Source: a virus. From it: DNA of 21,727 nt. Location of the stretch: IMG/VR virus record IMGVR_UViG_3300038548_000042, positions 1 to 21,727 of that record; one strand, 5' to 3'. Of the stretch, positions 6,413 through 14,091 are shown in pieces (the stretch's first letter is position 1; every line of letters begins with the position of its first letter). Made by a program: the position numbers and the translations under genes. The notes under the pieces were generated by a model. That model was not told the DNA's origin and made no database searches. It saw only the letters and a program-made list of their open reading frames with translations.

Positions 6413-7952
6413 TATATGCGCGAAGCATCTCTTTGCATTTGCAAAGCTGATCAACCCGCACTATCAATACGGAGACCTACATGAGAAAGTATTTGCCTTA
6501 CTGGCTGATCCGAGGGCTAACAAGAGACAACTGTTTCTGTTACCCCGTGGACATCTCAAGTCTCATTGTATTGCTGTGTATTGCGTTTGGCGCATTACTT
6601 TTCAGCCTTGGATAACGATATGTTATCTATCCGCTGGAGAGGACCTGGCGAAAGACCAGATTTACGCAATCAAGAATATGCTTACGAGCGAGACATATAC
6701 TCGCTACTGGCCGGAGATGCTAAACGATGACGAAGGACGAAGAGAACAATGGTCTGCGTTCTCATTCAATGTTGACCACCCTGATCGAAAGAGGCGGGGT
6801 ATACGGGATCATACGCTCATCGTCAAGACTGTTAAGTCGAACGCTATCGGACTTCATTGTGATCTGCTTATACCAGACGATGTGGTTATCCCTCAGTTTG
6901 CTGATACGGCTACTGGGAGAGGAGAAGTCAATCGCTCCCTTGCGCAGTTCACCTCCATCCTCAACCCCGGTGGTGAGATTAAAGCGGTGGGCACGCGATA
7001 CAATCCGGCGGATGCCTATCAGGATATGATCGATGCTCGGTATTCCGTATGGGATGCTGAGAAGCAAGAGTTCAATGGCACCGCACCGATGTGGGATGTC
7101 ATGGAAGAGGTGGTAGAAGATAAGAGTGATGGGACAGGAAACTTCCTATGGCCGAGAGTCTTCTCACCAGAGACTGGAGAAGGATACGGATTTGATCCAG
7201 AGATACTTGCGATTATCAGAGCAGACTATGAGTCAAAAGGACAACATGTTCAATATTTTTGTCAGTACTATAATGATCCTAATGCGATTGATCTCCAATA
7301 TATTAATCGGGGTAGCTTTCAGTATTATGATCGTGGTTCTGTATCTGTTTCTAGCGGTAGGGTATCTATTGGAAACAAAAACCTTAACACCTTTGCGGCG
7401 ATGGATGTCGCGTGGACGGACTCTTCTGGGTCGGATTACACGGCAATTCTAGTTATCGGAATAGACTCCGATGGCTTTATCTATGTTCTAGACAGCTCAC
7501 AGTTTAAGACTAGTAACTTCGCTGTCTACTATGATGAAGTTATAGCTCTCCATTACAAGTGGGGATTCAAGAAGATCCGAGTTGAGACTAACGCAGGTGG
7601 CCAGTTTGTTAAGAACGAACTAGAGCGCCTGATCAGACAGAACGGGAATATCCTGGCTGTCGAAGGACGCTCGGTTACCAAGAGTGCAGGTACCAAGGCG
7701 GAAAGGAAAGCAGCAACTCTCCACTGGAGATACGAAGCCAAAACCATTTGGCATTATCGGGGGGGATACACCCCTGATCTAGAAGATCAAATCATTCTGG
7801 ATAGACCCAGACATGACGATCTAGTTGACGCACTAATTGCTGCTATTGAAATTAGCAAACCACCCGGTAAGAGAATGCAACAACAACCTCAAACTGAAAG
7901 TAACGTAGTTTATGATACCCGCTTTGGCGGGCGTAGGAGCAGAGTAGCATGA
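6387..7952 (+). CDS. Terminase large subunit (packaging ATPase/nuclease)
   Basis: The 521-residue protein has both terminase domains. ATPase: Walker A-like LLPRGHLKSH at 51-60 (Arg54 and Lys58-Ser59), Walker B-like CDLLIPDD at 158-165 with the acidic pair Asp164-Asp165, and the coupling motif VGTRYNPADAY at 201-211. Nuclease (RNase H-like fold): Asp340 in FAAMDVAW, Glu400 in RVETNAGG, and the terminal HDDLVDALIAAIE at 476-488. These are the expected metal-binding acids. It pumps DNA into the prohead through the portal and cuts the concatemer. The length is a little below T7 gp19 (586). The start is ATG 6387 within the end of the small-subunit gene; the stop shares ATGA with the portal start. 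The assignment is very secure; the Walker A has Leu where Gly or Ala is more usual. Confidence 0.95.
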   Translation: MATKQEVIDICAKHLFAFAKLINPHYQYGDLHEKVFALLADPRANKRQLFLLPRGHLKSHCIAVYCVWRITFQPWITICYLSAGEDLAKDQIYAIKNMLTSETYTRYWPEMLNDDEGRREQWSAFSFNVDHPDRKRRGIRDHTLIVKTVKSNAIGLHCDLLIPDDVVIPQFADTATGRGEVNRSLAQFTSILNPGGEIKAVGTRYNPADAYQDMIDARYSVWDAEKQEFNGTAPMWDVMEEVVEDKSDGTGNFLWPRVFSPETGEGYGFDPEILAIIRADYESKGQHVQYFCQYYNDPNAIDLQYINRGSFQYYDRGSVSVSSGRVSIGNKNLNTFAAMDVAWTDSSGSDYTAILVIGIDSDGFIYVLDSSQFKTSNFAVYYDEVIALHYKWGFKKIRVETNAGGQFVKNELERLIRQNGNILAVEGRSVTKSAGTKAERKAATLHWRYEAKTIWHYRGGYTPDLEDQIILDRPRHDDLVDALIAAIEISKPPGKRMQQQPQTESNVVYDTRFGGRRSRVA

Positions 7953-9781
7953 GCCAAGGTAACGGTATAGATCTGAGTGTCGCCTTTGGTGGCCCCCAGG
8001 ACACCCGCGCTCAACAGATTTCAGCTAACTGGATGCAGTGGTCTTCGGCCCGGCACAGTGCTGCGACGTTGTGGGATGAGGTGTACCGATATGTATTCGC
8101 TACGTCCACCCGAGACACCACTAATGAAACGGTTACTAATTGGAGTAACACTACCCACAGGCCCAAGATGGGCAACCTCTATGATACTCTTACTATCAAC
8201 TATGATCGTAGGTTGTTTCCTAATGCTGACTGGCTGAAGTTTAAAGGTGGTGACCAAGAGGCGGTCACTAACGAGAAGCGCAGGATCGTAGAGTCTTACA
8301 TGAAGACGAAGCACAGTCTTCGAGCTTCAGGGTTTCGTGATACCATGCGTGTTCTCGAAGCTGACTGGGTATTATTCGGTAACGCTTTCGCAAGCGTAGA
8401 CTATGTTAATGAGTTAGTCTTAGATCCGAGAGTGGGTCAATCTACTACAGCTTATGTAGGACCTAAGGTTAATCGTCTTGATCCAAGACGAATCGCATTC
8501 TTACCTATGGGCACTACGTTTAAGAAGACACCTAAGATTGTACGGAGTCTCTTTTCAATCGCCGAGCTTCACCGCATAGCGGAAGAGAATCCCGATCAAG
8601 GACACTTCAAAGAGATCTTGGAAATCGCTATCCAGAACCGGAGTGCCATCAGGCAGTTCGATCAAGGCGATCTCCTTATTGATAATGAACTTGCTTTCGA
8701 TGGCTTTGGTACTCCGATGGAGTATCTTAATAGTGGCCTTGTAGAAGTCTTAGACTTTTATGGGGACATGTATATAGCCGAGACTGGAGAGTTCTTTAAG
8801 AATCATGTACTCACTACTGTCGACAGATGGCAGACGGTACGTGATGAGCCCATTGATACTTGGGATGGTACCGCACCGATCTACCATGTCGGCTGGCGGT
8901 CACGTCCAGGTAACCTGTGGGCACAGGGTCCGCTTGACAACCTGGTGGGATTGCAGTATCGCATGGACCACCTTGAGAATGCCCGAGCGGATGCCTTTGA
9001 CCAGATGCTGGACCCGGATATTCTATTCGCTGGTGATGTTGAAGACATCATGCAGGTGGGTGGTGCGAAGCACTACTACATGCCAGAGCAAGGTAATGTT
9101 GTTCACCTGCGACCTGACACGACGGTCCTTAACGCTGATCTCCAGATCAACGAACTTCAGAGTACGATGGAGCTGTTCGCTCTAGCGCCACGAGAGGCAC
9201 TAGGCGTACGGTCACCCGGAGAGAAGACTAAGTTCGAAGTTCAGGAGTTGGCTACCGCAGCATCTAAGGCATTCGATCATAAGGTACTTATCTTCCAGGA
9301 ATTCGTGGAAGAAATTGTTAATGGAGAACTAGAGGCAGCCGTTCGTAATCTGAACTCTAAGGATATAATTGAGATCACAGATGACGACCTCGGCGCTGTC
9401 GAGTTCTTGACCATTACTAAGTCTGATCTAACTGCCAATGGTAGACTTATACCAGTTGGTGCCCGACACTTTGCACGCGAAGCTCAGCTCGCACAAGAGC
9501 TAGCACAACTACAGCAAGGCCCGCTACAAGACCCTGAAGTGGCACAACACTTCAGCTCACGTAAGCTGGCTGAGATCTGGGGTGAGTTGCTTGAGCTAAG
9601 CGGAGTAAGTCTCGGTGTGGTCCAACCCTACGTTCGTATCTCTGAAAGGCTTGAAGCCCAGCGGAGAACGCAGGTTGCAGAAGACCAGGCACTTGAAGAG
9701 TCTCAGACTCAACCGCTCTTAGGAGGAGAGGATATTGGACAACAGATACCGGCAGATGCCGGAGGAACAGGGATCGGTTAA
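7949..9781 (+). CDS. Portal protein (head-to-tail connector)
   Basis: The 610-residue protein follows the large terminase with an ATGA overlap. It has the composition and landmarks of podovirus portals: an N-terminal helical region (residues 20-55), the segment GPLDNLVGLQYRMDHLEN at 327-344 followed by ADAFD, and PREALGVRSPGEKTKFEVQEL at 414-434 leading into a long helix that ends near 470. The C-terminal 90 residues are Q/E-rich and probably form the crown/barrel. Portals form a dodecameric ring at one capsid vertex through which DNA enters and leaves, and the ring nucleates scaffold and capsid assembly. T7 gp8 is 536 residues, so this is slightly longer. The 3' end contains the strong ribosome-binding site of the next gene. 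Confidence 0.92.
   Translation: MSQGNGIDLSVAFGGPQDTRAQQISANWMQWSSARHSAATLWDEVYRYVFATSTRDTTNETVTNWSNTTHRPKMGNLYDTLTINYDRRLFPNADWLKFKGGDQEAVTNEKRRIVESYMKTKHSLRASGFRDTMRVLEADWVLFGNAFASVDYVNELVLDPRVGQSTTAYVGPKVNRLDPRRIAFLPMGTTFKKTPKIVRSLFSIAELHRIAEENPDQGHFKEILEIAIQNRSAIRQFDQGDLLIDNELAFDGFGTPMEYLNSGLVEVLDFYGDMYIAETGEFFKNHVLTTVDRWQTVRDEPIDTWDGTAPIYHVGWRSRPGNLWAQGPLDNLVGLQYRMDHLENARADAFDQMLDPDILFAGDVEDIMQVGGAKHYYMPEQGNVVHLRPDTTVLNADLQINELQSTMELFALAPREALGVRSPGEKTKFEVQELATAASKAFDHKVLIFQEFVEEIVNGELEAAVRNLNSKDIIEITDDDLGAVEFLTITKSDLTANGRLIPVGARHFAREAQLAQELAQLQQGPLQDPEVAQHFSSRKLAEIWGELLELSGVSLGVVQPYVRISERLEAQRRTQVAEDQALEESQTQPLLGGEDIGQQIPADAGGTGIG
9721..9726 (+). promoter_or_regulatory. Strong Shine-Dalgarno that decides a TTG start
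   Basis: AGGAGG lies 8 nt before the TTG at 9735, inside the last codons of the portal gene. It is the most complete Shine-Dalgarno I see in the window and supports TTG 9735 as the start of the small downstream gene. Confidence 0.75.
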
Positions 9782-10040
9782 ACAACCGAAGTCTGTAGTA
9801 GATCATCGTCTTGTGAAAGGCATGAACGATGACGAGAGGAAGAAATTTGAGGGAGCTTACCTACGAAGTAAGCGAGTATTAAAAAGACTGAATGAGCTTG
9901 CGGAAGTGGGGATGGAACACAAGCTGGATCTGATGAATGATCCCGCACAGTTCCAAGTACCTGCACACAGTGAATACATCGCTTGGTGTGCTGGCTTTAG
10001 GAACGCGATGCAAGTCATGCAACAGTTGACCAGGACTTAA
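9735..10040 (+). CDS. Hypothetical protein between portal and scaffold (101 aa)
   Basis: It starts at TTG 9735 behind an AGGAGG site and overlaps the portal gene by 47 nt. The product is 101 residues, charged and mainly helical (residues 29-70 are rich in K/R/E/L), and ends in a short aromatic/methionine segment (HSEYIAWCAGFRNAMQVMQQL). No signal peptide or membrane segment is visible. A small protein in this slot is common in podophage head operons, but I cannot name a family. A role in head assembly is plausible from the position only. Confidence 0.7.
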   Translation: MDNRYRQMPEEQGSVKQPKSVVDHRLVKGMNDDERKKFEGAYLRSKRVLKRLNELAEVGMEHKLDLMNDPAQFQVPAHSEYIAWCAGFRNAMQVMQQLTRT

Positions 10041-10041
10041 C

Positions 10042-10761
10042 ATGAGCAATGATGAATTTGGAAGTACCGGTGATCCCGGTACCAGTAAGGAAAGCTTCGA
10101 TGCCAAGCCCGCTGACCAGGCGGATGGAAACAAAGAAGTAATTACACCGGAAGAGTTGAACGCACTACAGAAACGCGATGAGAATGCCCAAACGCATATC
10201 CCGCAACTGGAAGGCGAGAACGAACAGCTTAGGACGAAAGTAGCTGAGCTAGAGACGAATCTCGCAAGTGCCACGGCTTTGGACGATGTACTAAAACATC
10301 TGGATAAAGATAAGGAAGGTGGTAACACCGAAGTTATTGATCCGGATGAGCTTGCAGCTAAGGTAGAGGACAGGCTGCAACGGAAAGCACAAGAGAAAGT
10401 TTACCAGGATAATTGGGACGGAGTTGTAACTAACTTGACGGAATCATTCGGGAAGTTCGAAGACGCAGACGTAGCCATTCAGGCTAAGTGTGCTGAACTC
10501 GGAATGGCCGTGAGTGAAGCCACAGAGTTAGCTAGAAAGTCTCCCAAAGCATTCTATAAGATTTTTGAAATGGAACAAGCTAGTCCTCAGACTACAGTAG
10601 CTTCGCAAGCTACTCAACAAACATCAATTGTCGATCTTGGTGTCGGTACGAAACATGACAAAGCATACTACGATGAGATGCGTAAGAAGAACCCACGCGA
10701 GTGGAATAAAACTTCTACACAAGCTCAGCTTAGGCGCGATGTCTACGGTGCCGGTACCTGA
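10042..10761 (+). CDS. Capsid assembly scaffolding protein
   Basis: The 239-residue protein is charged, with a disordered acidic N-terminus (residues 1-45), a coiled-coil-like heptad region at about 55-80 (LEGENEQLRTKVAELETNL), a second charged region to about 125, and a basic C-terminal tail rich in K/R (DEMRKKNPREWNKTS...RRDV). This layout, helical with a short basic C-terminus that contacts the capsid, is typical of phage scaffolds such as T7 gp9. It lies directly before the capsid gene, as expected. The ATG at 10042 has AGGA at 10032-10035. The gene ends with adjacent in-frame TGA TAA stops. It directs coat subunits into a prohead and is removed before or during packaging. Confidence 0.85.
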   Translation: MSNDEFGSTGDPGTSKESFDAKPADQADGNKEVITPEELNALQKRDENAQTHIPQLEGENEQLRTKVAELETNLASATALDDVLKHLDKDKEGGNTEVIDPDELAAKVEDRLQRKAQEKVYQDNWDGVVTNLTESFGKFEDADVAIQAKCAELGMAVSEATELARKSPKAFYKIFEMEQASPQTTVASQATQQTSIVDLGVGTKHDKAYYDEMRKKNPREWNKTSTQAQLRRDVYGAGT

Positions 10762-10775
10762 TAAGACATTCAACC

Positions 10776-10793
10776 ATAACTAAAGTGAGTTAT
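10776..10793 (+). promoter_or_regulatory. Small inverted repeat around the capsid gene ribosome-binding site
   Basis: In the 36-nt gap before the capsid ATG (10798), ATAACT (10776-10781) and AGTTAT (10788-10793) form a perfect 6-bp inverted repeat with the loop AAAGTG. The loop contains the only Shine-Dalgarno-like sequence (AAGTGA) for the capsid start. It could present the site in a hairpin loop, or be a dyad binding site; it may also be chance in an AT-rich gap. Confidence 0.35.
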
Positions 10794-10797
10794 TAAA

Positions 10798-11817
10798 ATG
10801 CCTGCAATGGATAGTGTATGGGGTGCCGATCACCTCAAACGCAACGAGGTATTCAACGATCAACTCAAGGAGATGTTCGAAGACCAACTGTTCGCAATGA
10901 ACTTGGTCAGCTTCATCGATAACTTTGGTGATGGAGACAACTGGAAAGTTTCGTCTCTTGGTGAATTGCCGATTGACCAAATGTCCGAAGGCGTGTCGCT
11001 CCCAGAGCGGCGTCCTGACACTGGTCAGTTTGTGTTCAACATTAACGAATTTCCCGGTGTGAAAGTCCCCTTCACTGACAAGTTCCTTGAGGACGACTTC
11101 CTTGCTCCGGCGGCTGTCGCTAGCCTGCCGCGCAAGATGAAGCGCGCCTTCGATGAATACTTTGAAACGCAGACTTACAAGCTACAGCGAGTGCAGACTG
11201 CTAATGATGGTAACATCATCAACACTGCTCGCCACCGTATCGTGGCCTCGGGCGACAGCGCTTCAACGCCTGCCGAACCGAATGACACGGTTACGTTGGA
11301 AGATTTCGCTTACGCTAGGTATGCGGTTCAAAAAGCTAAAGGCCCCCTGACCGGAATGGTCGCCGTGGTGGACCCGAGCTTTGAATTCAATACCAACCTC
11401 ACTGCCACAATCGTTGATATCTCGAACAACCCACGTTGGGAAGGAATCATCGAAACTGGTATTGGGTCTGGCGATGGTATCCGCTTCTTGCGGAACATCT
11501 ACGGCTGGGACGTTTTCGTGTCGGATTATCTCGATACGCTTACTGCCGCTGAAGCCGGTCTCACGACCTACGATGGAACTGCACCGGCTGGCGCTGGTGG
11601 AGGCCAAGTGGGTTACAAAGCTAACCAATTCATGACGGTTGCTGACGACGACGCGAAGCCTTACATCGGCTCGTGGCGACGTGCGCCTCGTATTGCATCG
11701 TGGAGAGACGATGACATCGAGACGGAATACCATCAGTTGTCCGCTCGTTTTGGTCTCAACCTGTGGCGTCCGGAGAGTCTCATTACGATTCTTTCTGCTA
11801 CGACGCTACGTTCTTAA
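10798..11817 (+). CDS. Major capsid protein
   Basis: The 339-residue protein is close in length to T7 gp10A (345) and lies directly after the scaffold, as in T7-like head operons. Sequence features agree with an HK97-fold coat: a charged N-terminal arm (residues 1-45), an E-loop-like region around FNINEFPGVKVPFTDKF (78-95), a helix with RKMKRAFDEYFETQ (about 111-124), a central domain with DGIRFLRNIYGWDVFVSDYL, and a C-terminal strand region ending LWRPESLITIL. GC is higher here than in the fibre cassette (66 of 120 G/C at 11041-11160 by hand count), as expected for a highly expressed gene. I see no frameshift signal of the T7 10A/10B type at its end. It builds the icosahedral shell. Confidence 0.88.
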   Translation: MPAMDSVWGADHLKRNEVFNDQLKEMFEDQLFAMNLVSFIDNFGDGDNWKVSSLGELPIDQMSEGVSLPERRPDTGQFVFNINEFPGVKVPFTDKFLEDDFLAPAAVASLPRKMKRAFDEYFETQTYKLQRVQTANDGNIINTARHRIVASGDSASTPAEPNDTVTLEDFAYARYAVQKAKGPLTGMVAVVDPSFEFNTNLTATIVDISNNPRWEGIIETGIGSGDGIRFLRNIYGWDVFVSDYLDTLTAAEAGLTTYDGTAPAGAGGGQVGYKANQFMTVADDDAKPYIGSWRRAPRIASWRDDDIETEYHQLSARFGLNLWRPESLITILSATTLRS

Positions 11818-11834
11818 ACTAGAGGTAATATAAA

Positions 11835-12362
11835 ATGGCGCGTGGAAATACCGCAACCCTTGACGGCCTCGAAGTTGGATATGGGACCAGGGATAGTGTT
11901 AACGAATATGATGCCGTCGTACATACGTATGGCCGTATCAGTCAAGCCGAGATTCGTGTGGATCATACAAACATCGCAAATTTTGCTGATGCTGTAGATC
12001 CCCTTTCGAAGCATTTTGAGATTCCAGTCGGCTCTGTCGTACTGACTTCTCAGATTGTAGTGGAAGAGACGTTTCTGAACTTGACGAGTCTTGTTGTTGG
12101 TCTCAAAGAGACTGACGGTACGACTGTTGACCCTGATGGTCTCCATGCCGCGATTCTTCTCGCCGCCCTTACGGACGGTGATGTTGAGGACGGTGCGGGA
12201 GCATTGGTTGGCACGGAACTTGCACAAGACAGTGTTCTGAGTATTACCGTAACTGGTACTGCCCCGACTGCTGGCAAGATGGCTGTACTCATTGAGTACC
12301 GCGAACCCCTGCCTGCCGAAGATGCCCCGGCTGTTATCACCGGAATCATCGGAAGCCTGTAA
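11835..12362 (+). CDS. Putative capsid decoration/structural protein (175 aa)
   Basis: The gene follows the capsid gene after 17 nt, with AGAGGT at 11821-11826 as ribosome-binding site. The product is acidic and beta-rich: an N-terminal segment with LDGLEVGYGTRDSV, a central strand region (HFEIPVGSVVLTSQIVVEE) and a C-terminal VLSITVTG...MAVLIEYREPLP hairpin. No transmembrane or catalytic motif is visible. A small beta-rich protein directly behind the coat gene is typically a decoration or head-stabilising protein, but I do not recognise the family, so the role is inferred from position and composition. The gene is followed by a strong hairpin, so capsid and this gene may share an mRNA 3' end and be made in similar high amounts. 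Confidence 0.6.
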   Translation: MARGNTATLDGLEVGYGTRDSVNEYDAVVHTYGRISQAEIRVDHTNIANFADAVDPLSKHFEIPVGSVVLTSQIVVEETFLNLTSLVVGLKETDGTTVDPDGLHAAILLAALTDGDVEDGAGALVGTELAQDSVLSITVTGTAPTAGKMAVLIEYREPLPAEDAPAVITGIIGSL

Positions 12363-12369
12363 TTAGCAT

Positions 12370-12397
12370 GGTGGGAGGGGCTTCGGTCCTTCCCACC
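12370..12397 (+). terminator. 12-bp UUCG-capped hairpin after the capsid genes
   Basis: Nucleotides 12370-12381 pair with 12386-12397 to give a 12-bp G/C-rich stem with two G-U pairs and a TTCG tetraloop closed by C-G, one of the most stable RNA loops. It sits in the 51-nt gap after the capsid/decoration genes, the place where T7 has its late terminator. The downstream sequence (TACTTAGGATAAA) has no proper U-run, so it could be a weak or partial terminator or an mRNA-stabilising 3' structure that sets capsid transcript levels. Confidence 0.65.
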
Positions 12398-12413
12398 TAC
12401 TTAGGATAAATAA

Positions 12414-12917
12414 ATGCCTGCCGTACAACACAGCTCATTCCCTCATGCAGAGGTTCATGAGCCTAGACATATCTCAATTAATGGTACCGGTCAAAGCGGT
12501 CAGGTCATTACGAACTCGCCGTCTGTTGCTGGTACTTCAGAGTATCGGAATCTTAAACAGTCGGATATCGATGAAGTAGATGAGATACTGATGGTGATGG
12601 AACTTACTTCCACCTCCGTACAGACTCACTACCTCCCTATGGACTTTAGTGGGACCATCCTCAGATGGATTGCTGTTGTAACACAGCCACTGGTTACTGC
12701 TGCCAATACCTATGAACTTAGGGTTGACGGTGTACAAGTAACTAGTACCCCTATCACGTTTGCCATCTCTGGCTTAGCAGGAGACCAAGAGTCTGCCACT
12801 GCTACCGGAGCTAATACTTTCAACCCAGGTGCTAACATCGAAGTTGTAGGTACTACAGTTGGCAACACTGATGCTACAGTCGACACTCGATTCTTAGTTA
12901 CTATTCGGAGAGCGTAA
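12414..12917 (+). CDS. Putative virion decoration protein (167 aa)
   Basis: It starts at ATG 12414 with AGGA at 12403-12406, just past the hairpin. The N-terminus (HAEVHEPRHISINGTGQSGQV) resembles the 'HEP[RK]' opening followed by a Gly-rich phrase that recurs in small phage structural proteins. The rest is a beta-sandwich-like sequence rich in T/V/G, ending TRFLVTIRRA, with no membrane segment. It lies between head and tail-adaptor genes, so it probably decorates the capsid or neck. No enzymatic motif is visible. The stop overlaps the next ATG (TAATG). The family resemblance is from memory and uncertain. Confidence 0.55.
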   Translation: MPAVQHSSFPHAEVHEPRHISINGTGQSGQVITNSPSVAGTSEYRNLKQSDIDEVDEILMVMELTSTSVQTHYLPMDFSGTILRWIAVVTQPLVTAANTYELRVDGVQVTSTPITFAISGLAGDQESATATGANTFNPGANIEVVGTTVGNTDATVDTRFLVTIRRA

Positions 12918-13738
12918 TGGCTAGCGGGAAACTAACACTCCTTCAGGTAGTTCAGAGAACATTAGAGGCCCTTGGGTCAGATGCGGTTAGTTCTATTTCT
13001 GATTCTGTAGAGGCTCAGCAGATTGCTGCGCTGGCTGAAGATGCTTACTACGAACTGCTTAACCAAAAGGATTGGCCGTTTCTAAATAAGCTTACTCAGC
13101 TAGACTCACTAGCTGATGTACTCTTTCCAAACTATCTAAGAATTCCAGATGACGTGGTGAGGATCACCCAGATACGGTACGATTGGACCGACCTGGTAAC
13201 TGACCCCACTGCCTCAATAGATATTAAAGAGTTAACGTGGCTAATGCCACAAGATTTCCTAAGAAAGGTACAAGGTAGGAATTCAATATCAAGTAACATC
13301 GATACAATCGTGTCTAAGCAGGGAGTAACATTGTTGATTATCAACGATGCTCCGGCAGCGACATGGACTTCTTTCGATGATGAATTTGTAGTATTTGATT
13401 CGTACGATCAAGACTTTGAGAGTACCTTAGAGGGGAACAATTCGCAGGTACTTGCCAAGATCCTGCCAACATTTCAGATTGCAGATAGCTTCACACCTGA
13501 TGCTACTGCTAATTTCTTTCAGTTGTGGCTAGCGGAAGTAAAAGCCACAGCTTTTGTTTATCTCCGTCAAGAGGTCTCCCCTAAGGATGAGCAACGCGCT
13601 CGTCGAGGGTTGGCCGTACTGCGGAGGGATGCTTCGAGGACAAATCAAAGTGACGGAAAAGTTAAATTCGGACGACCTGCTACTGGAAGTCGTGGAACAA
13701 CCGGAGACCCCAATCTCTGGAGATCAAGAACTAGTTAA
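12917..13738 (+). CDS. Head-tail adaptor / tail tubular protein A-like
   Basis: The 273-residue product starts at the ATG in a TAATG overlap. The opening (LLQVVQRTLEALGSDAVSSI followed by AQQIAALAEDAYYELLNQKDWPFL) is the helical start typical of podovirus tail tubular protein A and P22 gp4-like adaptors: a helix, a turn, then a conserved aromatic W/P segment before the first strand. RIPDDVVRITQIRY follows, a usual strand in this family. The C-terminal half has an 'LWLAEVKATAFVYLRQEVSPKDEQRARRGLAVLRRDA' helical region and a basic, probably disordered tail. These proteins form a dodecameric ring below the portal. It is longer than T7 gp11 (196). Its position just before the gp12-like nozzle gene supports the call. 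The last 89 nt are shared with the next gene. Confidence 0.75.
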   Translation: MASGKLTLLQVVQRTLEALGSDAVSSISDSVEAQQIAALAEDAYYELLNQKDWPFLNKLTQLDSLADVLFPNYLRIPDDVVRITQIRYDWTDLVTDPTASIDIKELTWLMPQDFLRKVQGRNSISSNIDTIVSKQGVTLLIINDAPAATWTSFDDEFVVFDSYDQDFESTLEGNNSQVLAKILPTFQIADSFTPDATANFFQLWLAEVKATAFVYLRQEVSPKDEQRARRGLAVLRRDASRTNQSDGKVKFGRPATGSRGTTGDPNLWRSRTS

Positions 13739-14078
13739 TGATACTTACACGATGTCTCCTGAAGAGGAGCAGGCTCAGTTAGAACAGATTCTGGGGAAAG
13801 ACGCGGCTGCGGAAGCACCCACTCTTAACCGGGAAACTGAAATCAAGACGGATTGGGAAGGGCGACCTGTCAATCCGCACAACAAACCTATGCACCCTAG
13901 TGTAACTGCTAAGTTCTACACTGAAGGTGGTAAGGAAGTCAAGGCAGTACACGATGAGATGGGTACGCTTTGGCATATTGAATTCTCGCCAGGCGGTCAA
14001 CTCCCTGAAGATCTAAAGGGTAAGTTTACCAACGAGACGATGGCCAAAGATGCCATCAAACTTTATCTGGCTAAATAA
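13650..14078 (+). CDS. Small acidic hypothetical protein overlapping the tail adaptor gene
   Basis: The frame is open from further upstream. I favour GTG 13650 (142 residues, MTEKLNSDDLLLEV...) because GAGGA at 13636-13640 lies about 9 nt before it; the ATG at 13629 abuts its purine run with no spacing, and the ATG at 13752 has no ribosome-binding site. Residues 1-60 are acidic and probably disordered. The C-terminal half (TDWEGRPVNPHNKPMHP, then alternating charged strands, then a helix ending IKLYLAK) looks like a compact domain. No known motif is visible. It lies between the two tail tubular-like genes, so it could be a minor tail or assembly protein. Confidence 0.6.
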   Translation: MTEKLNSDDLLLEVVEQPETPISGDQELVNDTYTMSPEEEQAQLEQILGKDAAAEAPTLNRETEIKTDWEGRPVNPHNKPMHPSVTAKFYTEGGKEVKAVHDEMGTLWHIEFSPGGQLPEDLKGKFTNETMAKDAIKLYLAK

Positions 14079-14091
14079 TCGGAACAAGTAA

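Noticed and set aside
8805-9185. Plus-strand alternative frame of 126 codons inside the portal gene.
   Set aside because: It is Cys/Trp/Arg/Thr-rich with no ribosome-binding site and lies within strongly portal-like sequence.
10776-10797. On the minus strand the gap before the capsid gene contains ACTCACTTTAG, close to the core of the T7 RNA polymerase promoter.
   Set aside because: It points away from the capsid gene towards the scaffold on a strand with no genes, the upstream part of the promoter does not align without a gap, and the same bases form the ribosome-binding loop; chance similarity is more likely.
11263-11733. Minus-strand frame of 156 codons opposite the capsid gene.
   Set aside because: It is fully inside the capsid gene with Arg/Ser-rich shadow composition and no family resemblance.
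11790-11834. Possible T7-like -1 frameshift at the end of the capsid gene to make a longer minor capsid form.
   Set aside because: There is no proper X-XXY-YYZ slippery heptamer and the -1 frame meets a stop (TAG) a few codons later.
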